A program made the translations under genes and the position numbers. The notes under the pieces were generated by a model. It saw only the letters and a program-made list of their open reading frames with translations. It did not search any database and was not told the DNA's origin. Shown piece by piece: positions 9,248 to 19,809 of a stretch of 64,000 nucleotides of DNA (positions are counted from its first letter, which is position 1; every line of letters starts with the position of its first letter). Origin of the DNA: Pseudomonadales bacterium (GTDB lineage: Bacteria > Pseudomonadota > Gammaproteobacteria > Pseudomonadales > DC-out160); assembly GCA_019090455.1 (NCBI GenBank), contig JAHRWA010000074.1, positions 29,345 to 93,344 of the forward strand. Reading direction: 5' to 3'.

Positions 9248-12200
9248 TTACTGAGCCCCATCTTCTAACCACTTTTCAATAAGGCTAAAGTCCGAAGCAC
9301 TGAAACTTTGGCTTCCCATGCTGAGCGAGCAGCTACCATACACTGCATTAGCAGTCACACATGCCTCATTTTTAAAGTAGTTTTCTATATTAATTTCAGT
9401 ATGGCTTGAGTGACAATTAATACACCCTTCGCGTACCACAGGCCCTGGTCGTATGTTATCAGCGTAAGTCACATCTGTTTCAACACTCCCAAATACAGCC
9501 AAATCCGAAATGACACCACTTTCACCCCGCGTTGCCACAGCATAGGAATAGCTAGTGTTGGTTGTTAATCCCGAATCTACCCAATCATCAGGAGTACCAC
9601 TAACATCAGAAACCGTATCCACTAATATGCTATTTCTATATACCAGAAAATCTCGTAGCCCATCATTACTATCGGTCCATCGTAATGAAACAGACCTCGC
9701 CTCTACCGTAATCACGCTCAAGTCAGTCGGTGCTACCGCATTCGTTTCAGTCACTAACGCTTGAGTTAAAGCTTCAGTGGCACTGATATCAACTCCAGCA
9801 ATCTGATAAGTATAATTCGTATTCGAAGAAAGCCCCGTATCAGCATAGATGACAAAATTCAAACAATTCGCACCACTCACCACACTCCCATCTCTATAGA
9901 CCTTGTAGCAAACCCCAGAACTTTCACTAGGCGGACTCCAGCTAAGATCAATGCGACTAGAGGTTCGCGAAGTCACACTTAAATTCAAAGGTACGCCAGG
10001 AGTCGTCACTAACGCTAACGTCTCAGACTCATTGACATAGCCGTTATACGTCACTCTAATCTTCGCAAGATAATTGGTATTAAATTCTAACGCTTCGATA
10101 CTCGCGACTGTGAGTGCTGTGGTCGCAGAGGCCTGATCGGGGAACCTGGCGTCAGATTGTTTTTTTATGAAAACTTCATAACTCACCGTACCTGAAGCAG
10201 GAGAAAAGCCACTAGACCAAGTCCAACTTAAATCAACACGAGTGCTCAAAACCAAATCCGAAACCAGAACCGGTTTAAGTTCCGGTATCGTCACTTGAAT
10301 TTGAGTCTCTGCTTCGGAAACCGATCCGTTAACATCCTCCGCTTTATATTCGAAAGTATCATCAACCCCCTTTAATGCATCATAGGAGAATACAAGAACA
10401 CTCGGCGTACCATCCAAACTTTCTACCGATTCATTCACTTCTAACTCATAAGGAGCTTCTGTCTGATTAACCACAATAGTGACGTCCCCATCTCCCACAC
10501 TTTCTAGTTTATCGACCACATCAATAAATATTTGATCATCACCCAACTGATAACCTACCTCAGTTAAATTCACTACATAGCTGCTGGCAACAGGCTCACG
10601 ATCGGCTACCACCTGATGTGTGACAGAGTTCGAAAATAAATCGGCACTATCACGGGTCGTTAACGTCATGTTAAAAACACAAGGGAAGTAGATTTCAGAA
10701 TCAAAAACAACTTCGGTTTCAATGCTTTCATTATTTTCAAATACAGGTGCGGTTAGACAGTCTCCGTATGAAAGATCACTATCTACCAAAATTTCCCAGC
10801 GATATATATCGGAAAACAAACTCTCACTTCCATCCACTGTGACCGTGTAGCCCACAGAATTAGGATTACCATTAATCTCAGCTGATGCAACGGGTTGTCC
10901 CGGCACTGAGCTGACTTGCTCTCCGATACTGACCAAATGAGCCTGCAAAAAGTCAGCCGCAGATATTGATTCATCTTGATAGTTCAGCCAAAACCGATCC
11001 ATAGTCAATCGCGCCATCGGCATAATGCCTAGCTCATAAACATAGTTAATCAGAATCGGTTTTTTATCTTCGGAGATAAAATCGGAATAAGAATCAAAAT
11101 CCATCCCGGTATCGGCATCTTCTTCATTCGTCGGAAACTGTGTGTGACAAGCTCTACAATGTCTTGCATAGACCTTGTGATAAAGTTCTTCCTGTTCAAC
11201 CCACCCGGTTTGAATACAATCACTATCAAAACTATCCCCCGGTAAAACAGTATCCGGTTCTTGCCTAGCGGTATCACCATACATGCAATGTAGTAAATCA
11301 ATGCTAGCGCGATGTCGTTCGGGGTTATCGACATAGGTGGCCAATGCCGCTTCGTTTAACTTTTTAAATTGTGCCTCTTGACCCGCTCGATTAGAAACCG
11401 TGGTATTCGACGCCAATACATTTTGCGAATTGTATGAGGGGTCTACCTGACCCTCACTCTCAGCACTGCTATACAAAAACGAATCCAAATCCCAGGGTAA
11501 AAAAGTCGAATCCAAATCCGCTTGGCTAAAGTCAGGTTCGCCAGAAGCATCCACAAAAGTATTATCGATGGTGTCGGGGTCTTGAAAATGACACGCAGTA
11601 CAAACACCCGGCATGGCCTTCTCCCCTCGACCGTCGAAATTCATCGTGTTCGCCCGAATATAACCGCCGCTCGCCTGGTCAGGAACATAAGAATAAAACT
11701 TCACGATTTTCTCAGGCTCGCTAGATTCTGCATCCAAATCGTCTTCGTCCACAACACTCACATTGGGATTGGCGCTGTATTCCATAACAACCACAGCAAA
11801 ATCACCGATTTTCTTCACTGCAGATTCTAAGTTTGGATAATTAACCACATAACTATAAACATCACCATCCTCTGTCACTCGCGTCCACATATCGCGACCA
11901 AAGCCAAGATCATAGCTATTGACATAAACCGCATGCGCAATATTATCGCTATACAATAGCTCGCCGTCAGCGTCGACAAAACCGGCGTATAAAAGCCAGT
12001 CTCGTAAATACACAAACTCACCTTCGGGATCAATCAGATTATAATAATTACGCCCTGACTGTACGTTGCCCACACCGAGTTGTTGTTTTAACTCCTCCAC
12101 AAAAATAGACGTTATCAAACCATTTTCATCCGAATCGATAAGCACCGCTGCATCATTTTCAATAACGGTTTCATCCTCTCCCGCAACATAGGTTGAGCGA

Positions 12201-13126
12201 AGTGCTGCATCACCGCTAACCAATGGCAATGTTACTGTATCTGAAGCTAAAAGATTAACGCCATCATAAGCATAAACTTTAAATGCTACGGATGTGGACA
12301 CCCGCTTCAACTCAATTTGAAGTTCAAGGTACGCACTATCAATATCATGTATTTCTAGCCGTCTATGCCGATCAGTCGCTTCGAACAATTGATTAATCTC
12401 ATCCACATTAACTTGCGGCAATGGAAACTCCAGTCGTGGATTCTTAACATCCTCGATGTTTGAGGTAGCAGTATAAAGAGCAGGAAAACTCCCCTTTAAT
12501 ACTGCGTTGTGTTTGGATAAAGTAGTGGAGTCGTATTCACCTAGCCTATTGCGCCAATGTGCAATCGTGGTAATTTCAATATCAAATTCCTCGGCAAAAC
12601 TTCCCGTCACTTCACCGTCATTAGGAGAGACCAATAAAGTGAGTTGTGCTTTATTGGTGTCAGGATGCACCAAAAAGCCATCCGTGTCATAAACCGGTAT
12701 CACTTCAACAGTAATAACATCTGCCGCTTCGACACCATCGGCATCAATCACCGTTAATTCAAAATTAAGTTGCGTCGGAATAGAAACAAGAGGCGCAGTA
12801 AACGAACGCGCATTTTGGCCACGTTCAATTAGGACAACTTCAATTCCGCTATTATCGGTTTGCAGCCATGAGAACTGTAATATTGGGTCATCAATACCAT
12901 TGCTATCTTTCCCGGATAGCAAAACTTCCGAACCAGCCCGAACAGAATAGAGTCCCCCCATACCTTCAGCACTCGTATCTTCAAACCCTACGACAATAGC
13001 CTTTGCAACCGGTTTAAGCTCATTTTGCGCGCCCGTTTCAGAAAGTTCACTACAGGAAAAAATAAAAACGGAAAGCATCAACAAGGAACAATTTTTTATT
13101 ACTAAAAAGGGTTTATATTTCATCAT
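9248..13126 (-). CDS. Giant lipoprotein with three CxxCH haem motifs and fibronectin-like domains
   Basis: A 1292-residue exported protein. The N-terminus ends in the lipobox FIFSC, so it should be a lipoprotein. Three c-type haem-binding motifs are visible: CTACH at about residue 508, CRACH at about 656, and CINCH near the C-terminus at about 1236, the last followed by a possible axial Met in SLSMGSQ. The N-terminal part has Ig/PKD-like features and Asp-rich strands. Residues about 950-1210 contain three fibronectin type III-like repeats (RVDLSW, RIDLSW, VSLRW). It lies 23 bp downstream of a barrel-protein gene, presumably one operon. A surface-linked electron-transfer or adhesion role is inference. 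I do not recognise a named family. Confidence 0.7.
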   Translation of the reverse strand: MMKYKPFLVIKNCSLLMLSVFIFSCSELSETGAQNELKPVAKAIVVGFEDTSAEGMGGLYSVRAGSEVLLSGKDSNGIDDPILQFSWLQTDNSGIEVVLIERGQNARSFTAPLVSIPTQLNFELTVIDADGVEAADVITVEVIPVYDTDGFLVHPDTNKAQLTLLVSPNDGEVTGSFAEEFDIEITTIAHWRNRLGEYDSTTLSKHNAVLKGSFPALYTATSNIEDVKNPRLEFPLPQVNVDEINQLFEATDRHRRLEIHDIDSAYLELQIELKRVSTSVAFKVYAYDGVNLLASDTVTLPLVSGDAALRSTYVAGEDETVIENDAAVLIDSDENGLITSIFVEELKQQLGVGNVQSGRNYYNLIDPEGEFVYLRDWLLYAGFVDADGELLYSDNIAHAVYVNSYDLGFGRDMWTRVTEDGDVYSYVVNYPNLESAVKKIGDFAVVVMEYSANPNVSVVDEDDLDAESSEPEKIVKFYSYVPDQASGGYIRANTMNFDGRGEKAMPGVCTACHFQDPDTIDNTFVDASGEPDFSQADLDSTFLPWDLDSFLYSSAESEGQVDPSYNSQNVLASNTTVSNRAGQEAQFKKLNEAALATYVDNPERHRASIDLLHCMYGDTARQEPDTVLPGDSFDSDCIQTGWVEQEELYHKVYARHCRACHTQFPTNEEDADTGMDFDSYSDFISEDKKPILINYVYELGIMPMARLTMDRFWLNYQDESISAADFLQAHLVSIGEQVSSVPGQPVASAEINGNPNSVGYTVTVDGSESLFSDIYRWEILVDSDLSYGDCLTAPVFENNESIETEVVFDSEIYFPCVFNMTLTTRDSADLFSNSVTHQVVADREPVASSYVVNLTEVGYQLGDDQIFIDVVDKLESVGDGDVTIVVNQTEAPYELEVNESVESLDGTPSVLVFSYDALKGVDDTFEYKAEDVNGSVSEAETQIQVTIPELKPVLVSDLVLSTRVDLSWTWSSGFSPASGTVSYEVFIKKQSDARFPDQASATTALTVASIEALEFNTNYLAKIRVTYNGYVNESETLALVTTPGVPLNLSVTSRTSSRIDLSWSPPSESSGVCYKVYRDGSVVSGANCLNFVIYADTGLSSNTNYTYQIAGVDISATEALTQALVTETNAVAPTDLSVITVEARSVSLRWTDSNDGLRDFLVYRNSILVDTVSDVSGTPDDWVDSGLTTNTSYSYAVATRGESGVISDLAVFGSVETDVTYADNIRPGPVVREGCINCHSSHTEINIENYFKNEACVTANAVYGSCSLSMGSQSFSASDFSLIEKWLEDGAQ

Positions 13127-13149
13127 AAAATACTCAATAATGGTTTAAA

Positions 13150-14706
13150 TCAAAGCTCGTACCGGAGCCCGCCGGTCAACTGTGATTGATCATAGAAACG
13201 TAGATTAGTAAACGTTTGATAACTAAGATACACCTGCAATCCACCCGATGCCGTTTCTCGATTACCACTGATACTCGCCCCTCGAATGATGGCGGAGAGC
13301 CCCATAGAAAGTACTTGATAGTGACTATCAGGTGTATCGGTCGGCAGCACAAAAGAAGCGGCATCAATATCTGTCAGCTCCTCTGAAGCATTAAAATAAT
13401 AAGCCCTGATATCGCGCGAATCATCTTTCAGCTGAATCCTTTGCTGAAGGTCTATATAAGGAACAATGACACCAAAGGAGGGAGACAGCACACACTGAAA
13501 CCTCAACCCCACTGCCGTTTCCATGGACTCAACCTCATGTGCTAGTACCACAAAATCAAAACCATCATTTTGTAAATCCGTTTCCGTAAAACCATCAACT
13601 TTAATGTTGCTGATATCGAGGGACACGTAGGGTTCCAATGAAAATGCATGCCTTTGCAACCAGCCACGAAACAATTTCTTGTCAGGAAAATAAGAATATC
13701 CCGCAGTAAAAGAGCCGCTCAGCGCACTCGCATCGGAGTCACTGACCGTTTCAGTATTGGTACTCTCCACGTCTGGATTTAAAGAGGGATAACGAATGCT
13801 ACGTCGAGAATCAAAAGTCATGGACTGATATGCGAGTGACACCTTAAAATACCATGCATCCGATTGATACAAATAAAATGGCTGTAATGAGAACCCGGCC
13901 ATTTCAACCGTACCATCAACAATACTACTGTTAGAATCAAAATCGAGATCTTCTTGTTGATAACCCAACATCAATCCCACTACATGATTATTGGAAATAC
14001 GATAATCAAATCCGCCATTAAGATTTACGCCATCAATATCATAAGCATCTTCTAACGCCGTCGATTGACGATCGCCGTATAGATAACTGTAATTGAAAAA
14101 ACTACCCCAAGGAGACCACTGGTAAGTGGTTCCGATCTCTTCACCTGCATTGCCTCCTCGCATTTGTTCCAGATATTGCATCGCGATGAGTATCCCAACA
14201 TCTTGACCAACATTGACGGCATGTCGACTACCACCATGTCTTATTGCGGAAACTCGACTGGTTAATCCAGACAGTTGACCACCGACAAAATTACTCGACA
14301 TATCTCCTTGAGTACTAAACTCTTCACCTGCTGTCCAACGTAGTGAGAAACCAAGATTCTCCAGATCCAAACCTAAACTAAAAAATGTCGGGCCACTATT
14401 GCTCAATTCATTCGCCGTATGGACTAATTCACGTACTGATTGCCAAGAAATAAAAACCCTACCACCACAGCTACTCGTGGCATTGAATTGCGTATCCGAG
14501 CATCCACTCGCCAACAATTGATCGTAGGTAGCTTGATTCGACGTTGCTGATAACTCTTCCAGCTGCGTCGCAAAGTTACCTGCGAGATCATCAAGCCCCC
14601 CGCTCGCATAAGGCGAGACAAATAGGACCAAAGTAACTCCTCCCCAGTACTTCAATTTTTTCAATACTGCGCGAACTAAATCAATCTGAATCACTTCATT
14701 AATCAT
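13150..14706 (-). CDS. Outer-membrane beta-barrel (autotransporter-type) protein
   Basis: About 518 residues. A positively charged start and hydrophobic segment (YWGGVTLVLFVSPYASG) give a signal peptide. The C-terminal 300 residues are alternating strands with repeated YSY, FSLQPFYLYQ and SLAYQSMTF patterns typical of an autotransporter beta domain, ending in TGGLRYEL. An N-terminal Cys pair (about residues 50-65) may form a disulfide. The first in-frame start is a TTG at 14718; ATG 14706 (MINEVIQ) is more likely. It precedes the multi-haem lipoprotein gene by 23 bp, so the two may work together at the outer membrane. No passenger function is recognisable. Confidence 0.65.
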   Translation of the reverse strand: MINEVIQIDLVRAVLKKLKYWGGVTLVLFVSPYASGGLDDLAGNFATQLEELSATSNQATYDQLLASGCSDTQFNATSSCGGRVFISWQSVRELVHTANELSNSGPTFFSLGLDLENLGFSLRWTAGEEFSTQGDMSSNFVGGQLSGLTSRVSAIRHGGSRHAVNVGQDVGILIAMQYLEQMRGGNAGEEIGTTYQWSPWGSFFNYSYLYGDRQSTALEDAYDIDGVNLNGGFDYRISNNHVVGLMLGYQQEDLDFDSNSSIVDGTVEMAGFSLQPFYLYQSDAWYFKVSLAYQSMTFDSRRSIRYPSLNPDVESTNTETVSDSDASALSGSFTAGYSYFPDKKLFRGWLQRHAFSLEPYVSLDISNIKVDGFTETDLQNDGFDFVVLAHEVESMETAVGLRFQCVLSPSFGVIVPYIDLQQRIQLKDDSRDIRAYYFNASEELTDIDAASFVLPTDTPDSHYQVLSMGLSAIIRGASISGNRETASGGLQVYLSYQTFTNLRFYDQSQLTGGLRYEL

Positions 14707-14718
14707 TGTTTGTCTCAA

Positions 14719-15148
14719 TTCGTGTTTGTCTCAATATTATGTTTTTATCCGATATTCGAATTCACTCAATTACTATCAACGACACAATCTACATCGGTAT
14801 AGCGACTAATATAGCGCTTGCAACGATATCGAGCTAAACGTCAGATTTCAAATATCCTATTTCTTATTTTTTTAATAAGAGAATCAACAGAGTTTTCTAC
14901 CCCTTAGCTAAAACCGCTAAGGTCATCGTGAAACAGGAAAAGAATAAACGCCCCTTTATAAAAAGTCGACCCCTCACCCTCACCATAAGGTTACCTAACA
15001 AACCCAACACACTTTTGTCTTTTTATAGCGAGAATGAACTTGAATCCTTAACTGACTATTAGAACTAAGGTGTAGGTATTCGCTATTTCTATATAACAGA
15101 AAGGTCGGCATTTTGTCTCTTTATCAACCATTCATTATCTATACTTAA
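14719..15148. other. Intergenic region upstream of cyaA and barrel gene
   Basis: Divergent promoter region without a supported gene. An inverted repeat CCTTAGC-N7-GCTAAGG lies at 14902-14922. No clear CRP site was found by eye. Confidence 0.35.
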
Positions 15149-18013
15149 ATGATGCCACTCGCTCAAAAAACATCTTCCGATTTTGAAGAAGACTTCGATC
15201 GCAAAGCCTTGAAGTCGCTTAAAGCACGCTTTTTGCAGATTAATCAAGGTCGCTTGGAACGAACACGAAAAGGGCTTTCCAATCATCAGCAGGTGTTTTT
15301 ATCCTCGCTACCGATGCTGTTACACGTCAATCACCCGCTTTTACCCGGCTACATATCCGCTAACACCCCCTGTGGCCTGAGCCAATATGTGCCGGACAAA
15401 GACAGTATTCGTACCATCAAAAAATCGGCTCGAAGCTTCGAATACAAACACGGAGCCAGCAATGATTTCAATATCTACAGTATTTTTTTGATGGGTAGTA
15501 CTGGCACCGTTGCGCACTCTGGTGCTAGCGATATGGATATATGGATAGTCCATAACCCTGATCTGAGTCAAAAACAAATGTCCGAACTACGCCTCAAGCT
15601 GAACGCCATTCAAGAATGGGCTGAGACATTGAGTTTAGATGTCTTTTTCTTTTTAATGGATTTTGCAAAATTTAGAGAAGGTGTAAGAAATGAGATTGGT
15701 GAAGAGGACTGCGGCAGCGCTCAGCACTTTCTCTTGTTAGACGAATTTTATCGAACGGGGTTACTCCTCGCCGGACGTTTCCCATTATGGTGGCTAATAC
15801 CCGCTAACAAGGAAGCGGATTATACTGAATTAGCCAACATGCTCTTGGAGAAACAGTATATTCAAGAAGATGAAATTGTTGATTTTGGTGGCATTGCACA
15901 CATTCCACCAGGTGAATTCATTGGCGCTGGCATGTGGCAACTCTATAAAGGTATCGACTCTCCCTTCAAATCGGTATTGAAAATCCTGCTTACCGAGGTT
16001 TACGCCAGTGAATATCCCAATGTTGAAGCGCTCTGTCTGCGCTTTAAACAAAAGGTCTACGATGGTGAAACGGAACTGGATGAACTAGACCCCTACGTCA
16101 TGGTCTATCGCCGATTGGAGGAATACCTTCTAAAGAAGCAAGATCTAGGTCGCTTGGAATTGGTCCGTCGATGTCTCTACATCAAAGTCAATCTTCATGT
16201 CACGAAACCTTCACACAAAATGGGTCAATCCTGGCGCCGATTACTCATGGAGAAAATCACCACGGATTGGAAATGGGAAGCAAAAACACTACTCACACTC
16301 GACTCAAGAAAAAAATGGAAAATTCATCGCGTCTTAGCGGAACGTAAAGCCCTAGTGAATGAACTCAATTACAGTTACCGGTTCTTATCGAGTTTCGCTA
16401 AAGCAAACCGATCCTATGCCCTAATTAATCAACAAGACATGAATATATTGGGGCGCAAACTCTATGCGGCATTTGAAAGAAAAAGCGGTAAAATTGAAAA
16501 AATTAATCCAAAAATTGCACCGGATATCTCAGAAGATTATCTATCACTCTTTTTTCATAGCGGCGCATGGGTTATCTATCCGGGCCAGCACAAAAGCGAA
16601 CAGCCTGCCAAAGTTGAACCCATTAAAAGAACCGGTAGCGTAATCGAAGTGCTCGCCTGGTGTTTCTTTAATAAGATACTGGAGAAAAGCACTCGTCTTG
16701 TTCTTAACTCAAATGATAGCGGGCTCACTGATGCGGAGCTGCGTAAAATCATTATTTGCTTCGCGAGACTCTATCCCAAAAGACATATTGCTGCAGAGCA
16801 ACAAGCATTTTCTAGCAAAGCAAGAGATGAGAAGTTAACACTGTTGATCAATATCGGTATTGATCCGATGAAATCCATGAGCAACAAGGGCGTTCAGCGA
16901 ATCAGTACCAATACCGATGCATTACGCTATAGCGGACTACAAACGAATTTAGTTTTATCGGTGGACCAGATTAGTGTCAACACCTGGAAAGAGGTGATCA
17001 CAACTCAGTTTTGCGGTGAGAACGCCGTGATCGATTGTATTTTACAATTTCTCAGATCTAACCCACCCAGCAAACAAAAACCACCACCTGAACTTAATAT
17101 ACTGTGCTTCTGCGCCACTAAAGCTGACACCATCATACAGCGTATTGAAGCGCTTTTTAGATCCATCATAAAATGTTTTTATAGTCATAGTGGTGCAGAA
17201 TACAATCGCTACATTGTCGAAATTGGAAACGCCTTTTACGTCATTCAGATTCAAGACAAACTGCCCTGCGTTAAAAAGCTAAGAAACTACGGTAGCTTAA
17301 TCCGCTATCTATCCCAAGCTCAAAATAATTACAGCCATATAGTGTTAGATGACAAAGCGCTAGAAGGCAGCACCTTAGCGGTAGTCAACCAAAACGATAT
17401 TAGCGATGTCGTTCAAGTTTTCTATATGCCTCGCAATAAAACCGCATCTAATTCCCAAGCCGACGTATTCATACTCGACGAAAGAGGTTCACTCTTCAGC
17501 TACACCACGACTTTCAATGATGAAAAAACGTTTATACCACCTATGTTTCGTTTCATTCAATCTGCACTCAATAGGCAAAATAGCGAACTGGTGGAGGATG
17601 AGACTGAACGACAGTGCGAGCACATTATGTTCTACGAAATTATGGCCGCGAAGAAAGAACTACCGATACATGCGGTCAACAAAGGTATTTTAAAGCGCCT
17701 CGATGCGGACAAATTCTATAACGTACAAGCCATCGTTGAGCACAGTAAAAAAGGCGAGGTACTTTATACTATCTTCTGTAACCACAAAGAATTCTCACAA
17801 TTGGAACACGGCAGCAAAATATTTGAGATGGCAGCTCAATACATATTATCCATGCGACCCAGCCAATCACGTTATCCAATTTATATTACCGATTTGGACC
17901 TCAGCAATAGCAATACTCAGGGTGAAAAAACCAAACGCTTGCAGATTTCCCAATATATCGCTCAAAAACAAATGATTGAATCTCGCTTAAACGAAGCCCT
18001 TTTCAAGCTTTGA
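15149..18013 (+). CDS. cyaA: Class I adenylate cyclase
   Basis: A 954-residue class I adenylate cyclase that makes cAMP from ATP in the cytoplasm. The N-terminal catalytic half carries the nucleotidyltransferase-type motif GSTGTVAHS with SDMDIWI at about residues 116-134, plus the family-typical HPLLPGY and RSFEYKHGASNDFNIYSI segments (given in part). The C-terminal half is the regulatory part seen in enterobacterial enzymes. Length is slightly above the E. coli protein. The start lacks an obvious ribosome binding site, as is common for this weakly translated gene. The neighbouring lptM-lysA-dapF cluster is the conserved context in gammaproteobacteria. Confidence 0.95.
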   Translation: MMPLAQKTSSDFEEDFDRKALKSLKARFLQINQGRLERTRKGLSNHQQVFLSSLPMLLHVNHPLLPGYISANTPCGLSQYVPDKDSIRTIKKSARSFEYKHGASNDFNIYSIFLMGSTGTVAHSGASDMDIWIVHNPDLSQKQMSELRLKLNAIQEWAETLSLDVFFFLMDFAKFREGVRNEIGEEDCGSAQHFLLLDEFYRTGLLLAGRFPLWWLIPANKEADYTELANMLLEKQYIQEDEIVDFGGIAHIPPGEFIGAGMWQLYKGIDSPFKSVLKILLTEVYASEYPNVEALCLRFKQKVYDGETELDELDPYVMVYRRLEEYLLKKQDLGRLELVRRCLYIKVNLHVTKPSHKMGQSWRRLLMEKITTDWKWEAKTLLTLDSRKKWKIHRVLAERKALVNELNYSYRFLSSFAKANRSYALINQQDMNILGRKLYAAFERKSGKIEKINPKIAPDISEDYLSLFFHSGAWVIYPGQHKSEQPAKVEPIKRTGSVIEVLAWCFFNKILEKSTRLVLNSNDSGLTDAELRKIIICFARLYPKRHIAAEQQAFSSKARDEKLTLLINIGIDPMKSMSNKGVQRISTNTDALRYSGLQTNLVLSVDQISVNTWKEVITTQFCGENAVIDCILQFLRSNPPSKQKPPPELNILCFCATKADTIIQRIEALFRSIIKCFYSHSGAEYNRYIVEIGNAFYVIQIQDKLPCVKKLRNYGSLIRYLSQAQNNYSHIVLDDKALEGSTLAVVNQNDISDVVQVFYMPRNKTASNSQADVFILDERGSLFSYTTTFNDEKTFIPPMFRFIQSALNRQNSELVEDETERQCEHIMFYEIMAAKKELPIHAVNKGILKRLDADKFYNVQAIVEHSKKGEVLYTIFCNHKEFSQLEHGSKIFEMAAQYILSMRPSQSRYPIYITDLDLSNSNTQGEKTKRLQISQYIAQKQMIESRLNEALFKL

Positions 18014-18181
18014 TCACAAGCCCTTTTTCTGAAAAACATACCTTGTTGTTTCTACAGTCTTTATCTCCCTACTCTATTACCAACAGAAACTGGCACCGAC
18101 AATAATAGACAGGTATAATTTGATCCAAATCACACCCCATTAAAACCAACTCACTACTTAAAAACAGAGGAGAGAAGCGCA

Positions 18182-18418
18182 ATGAAATCAATCCTTAATA
18201 GCCAAAAATTACGCTTGGGGCTGCCCCCATTACTCCTTCTGGCTTTTTTTACGCTTGCCTTAGCAGCCTGTGGAAATAAAAACGCGTTGTACTACCCCGA
18301 TTCACTACCCGAAGCACAAGCTCCTAGCCCACCTCAAGTGAATCCACCTCAAGTGAATCCACCTCAAGTGACACCACCTCAAATTCAGAAAAAAGAAAAC
18401 GATAACGACAACCTTTAA
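18182..18418 (+). CDS. lptM: Small LptM/YifL-like lipoprotein
   Basis: A 78-residue lipoprotein with lipobox LALAAC followed by GNKNALYYPD, close to the LKGPLYFP motif of LptM (YifL), which helps mature the LPS transporter LptD in E. coli. The mature part is Pro-rich with the pentapeptide PPQVN/PPQVT repeated, encoded by a 15-base tandem repeat (about 18329-18382). A strong GAGGAG site precedes the ATG. Its position just upstream of lysA-dapF matches the usual place of lptM. Function is inferred from motif and synteny. Confidence 0.75.
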   Translation: MKSILNSQKLRLGLPPLLLLAFFTLALAACGNKNALYYPDSLPEAQAPSPPQVNPPQVNPPQVTPPQIQKKENDNDNL

Positions 18419-18518
18419 TAACTACCATCTTTAATTACTACGACCTTTATTACTACGATCGTTAACCACAATCCATTAACAACAACCCATCAACTCTATT
18501 TACAGCAGTAAAATAATC

Positions 18519-19790
18519 ATGGACTACTTTCAATATCGCGACCACGAACTGTTCGCAGAAGATGTATACCTTGGTGATATCGCCGCGCAATATGGCACGC
18601 CTTGCTACGTATACTCCAGAGCAACCTTAGAACGGCATTGGCACGCTTTCGATAAAGCATTTGCTGATCATGATCATCAAATATGCTTCGCCGTTAAAGC
18701 ACTATCCAACATCGCCGTTCTTAATATACTGGCCAAGCTGGGCTCGGGATTTGATATTGTCTCGGGCGGAGAACTGGAAAGAGTGCTGGTCGCCGGCGGT
18801 GACCCCAAAAAGGTTGTGTTTTCCGGTGTCGGCAAGCAACGTTGGGAAATCGAAAAAGCGCTAGATGTGGGCGTCCATTGTTTTAATGTTGAATCCGAAT
18901 CAGAACTTCAATTGCTAAATACTATCGCAGTCGAAAAGAATACGGTGGCCCCCATCTCATTGCGCGTCAATCCTGATGTGGATGCACAAACCCATCCCTA
19001 TATTTCCACGGGATTAAAAGAAAACAAGTTTGGCATTAGTATCGAAACCGCAGTGGATGCCTACAAAACCGCAGCACAACTTCCTGGTCTTCATATCATT
19101 GGTATTGATTGCCATATCGGATCACAACTCACCACTGTGACACCTTTTTTGGATGCGTTAGATCGAGTGCTAGTCAAAATCGACGAACTCGCCGCAGCTG
19201 GTATTGATATCACTCATATCGATCTCGGGGGTGGTTTAGGTGTGCGATATAAAGATGAAACACCGCCGGAACCTGCCGAATATGCTAGCGCCATCGCCGC
19301 ACGACTCAAAGGGCGCGACTTGACGATTCTCTTGGAACCCGGCAGAGCCATCGCCGCTAATGCGGGTGTCGTGTTAACCCAAGTTCAATTTGCAAAAATA
19401 ACCGAAGATAAGAATTTCCTGATTGTCGATGCCGCCATGAATGATCTTATCCGCCCTTCACTCTACCAGGCATGGCAAGAGATTATTCCGGTAAGCGATC
19501 GCTCGAGCGACACAGATCCGCAGACAGCAAAAACACCGTTGTTACGCTATGATGTAGTGGGCCCCATTTGCGAGACGGGCGACTATTTAGGCAAAGACAG
19601 GGAACTGCAATGCAGACCTGAAGATATTCTTGCTATCAGGTCATCCGGTGCCTACGGGATGGTAATGAGCTCCAATTATAATTCCCGAAACCGCCCCGCA
19701 GAAATCATGGTAGACGGCAATAAAACCCATTTAATCCGGCGACGAGAAACAGTACAAGAACAAATCGGACCGGAGTCTATTCTCCCGTAG
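18519..19790 (+). CDS. lysA: Diaminopimelate decarboxylase
   Basis: A 423-residue PLP enzyme that converts meso-diaminopimelate to lysine, the last step of lysine synthesis. The PLP lysine is Lys60 in FAVKALSN. Other family signatures are GSGFDIVSGGEL, HIGSQL, the phosphate-binding GGGLGV, EPGRAI, and CETGDYLG with the substrate-binding cysteine from the partner subunit. Length fits. It is followed 19 bp later by dapF, which makes its substrate, so the two are one transcription unit. Confidence 0.96.
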   Translation: MDYFQYRDHELFAEDVYLGDIAAQYGTPCYVYSRATLERHWHAFDKAFADHDHQICFAVKALSNIAVLNILAKLGSGFDIVSGGELERVLVAGGDPKKVVFSGVGKQRWEIEKALDVGVHCFNVESESELQLLNTIAVEKNTVAPISLRVNPDVDAQTHPYISTGLKENKFGISIETAVDAYKTAAQLPGLHIIGIDCHIGSQLTTVTPFLDALDRVLVKIDELAAAGIDITHIDLGGGLGVRYKDETPPEPAEYASAIAARLKGRDLTILLEPGRAIAANAGVVLTQVQFAKITEDKNFLIVDAAMNDLIRPSLYQAWQEIIPVSDRSSDTDPQTAKTPLLRYDVVGPICETGDYLGKDRELQCRPEDILAIRSSGAYGMVMSSNYNSRNRPAEIMVDGNKTHLIRRRETVQEQIGPESILP

Positions 19791-19809
19791 GGATGCAAAG
19801 GTAGTGTAG

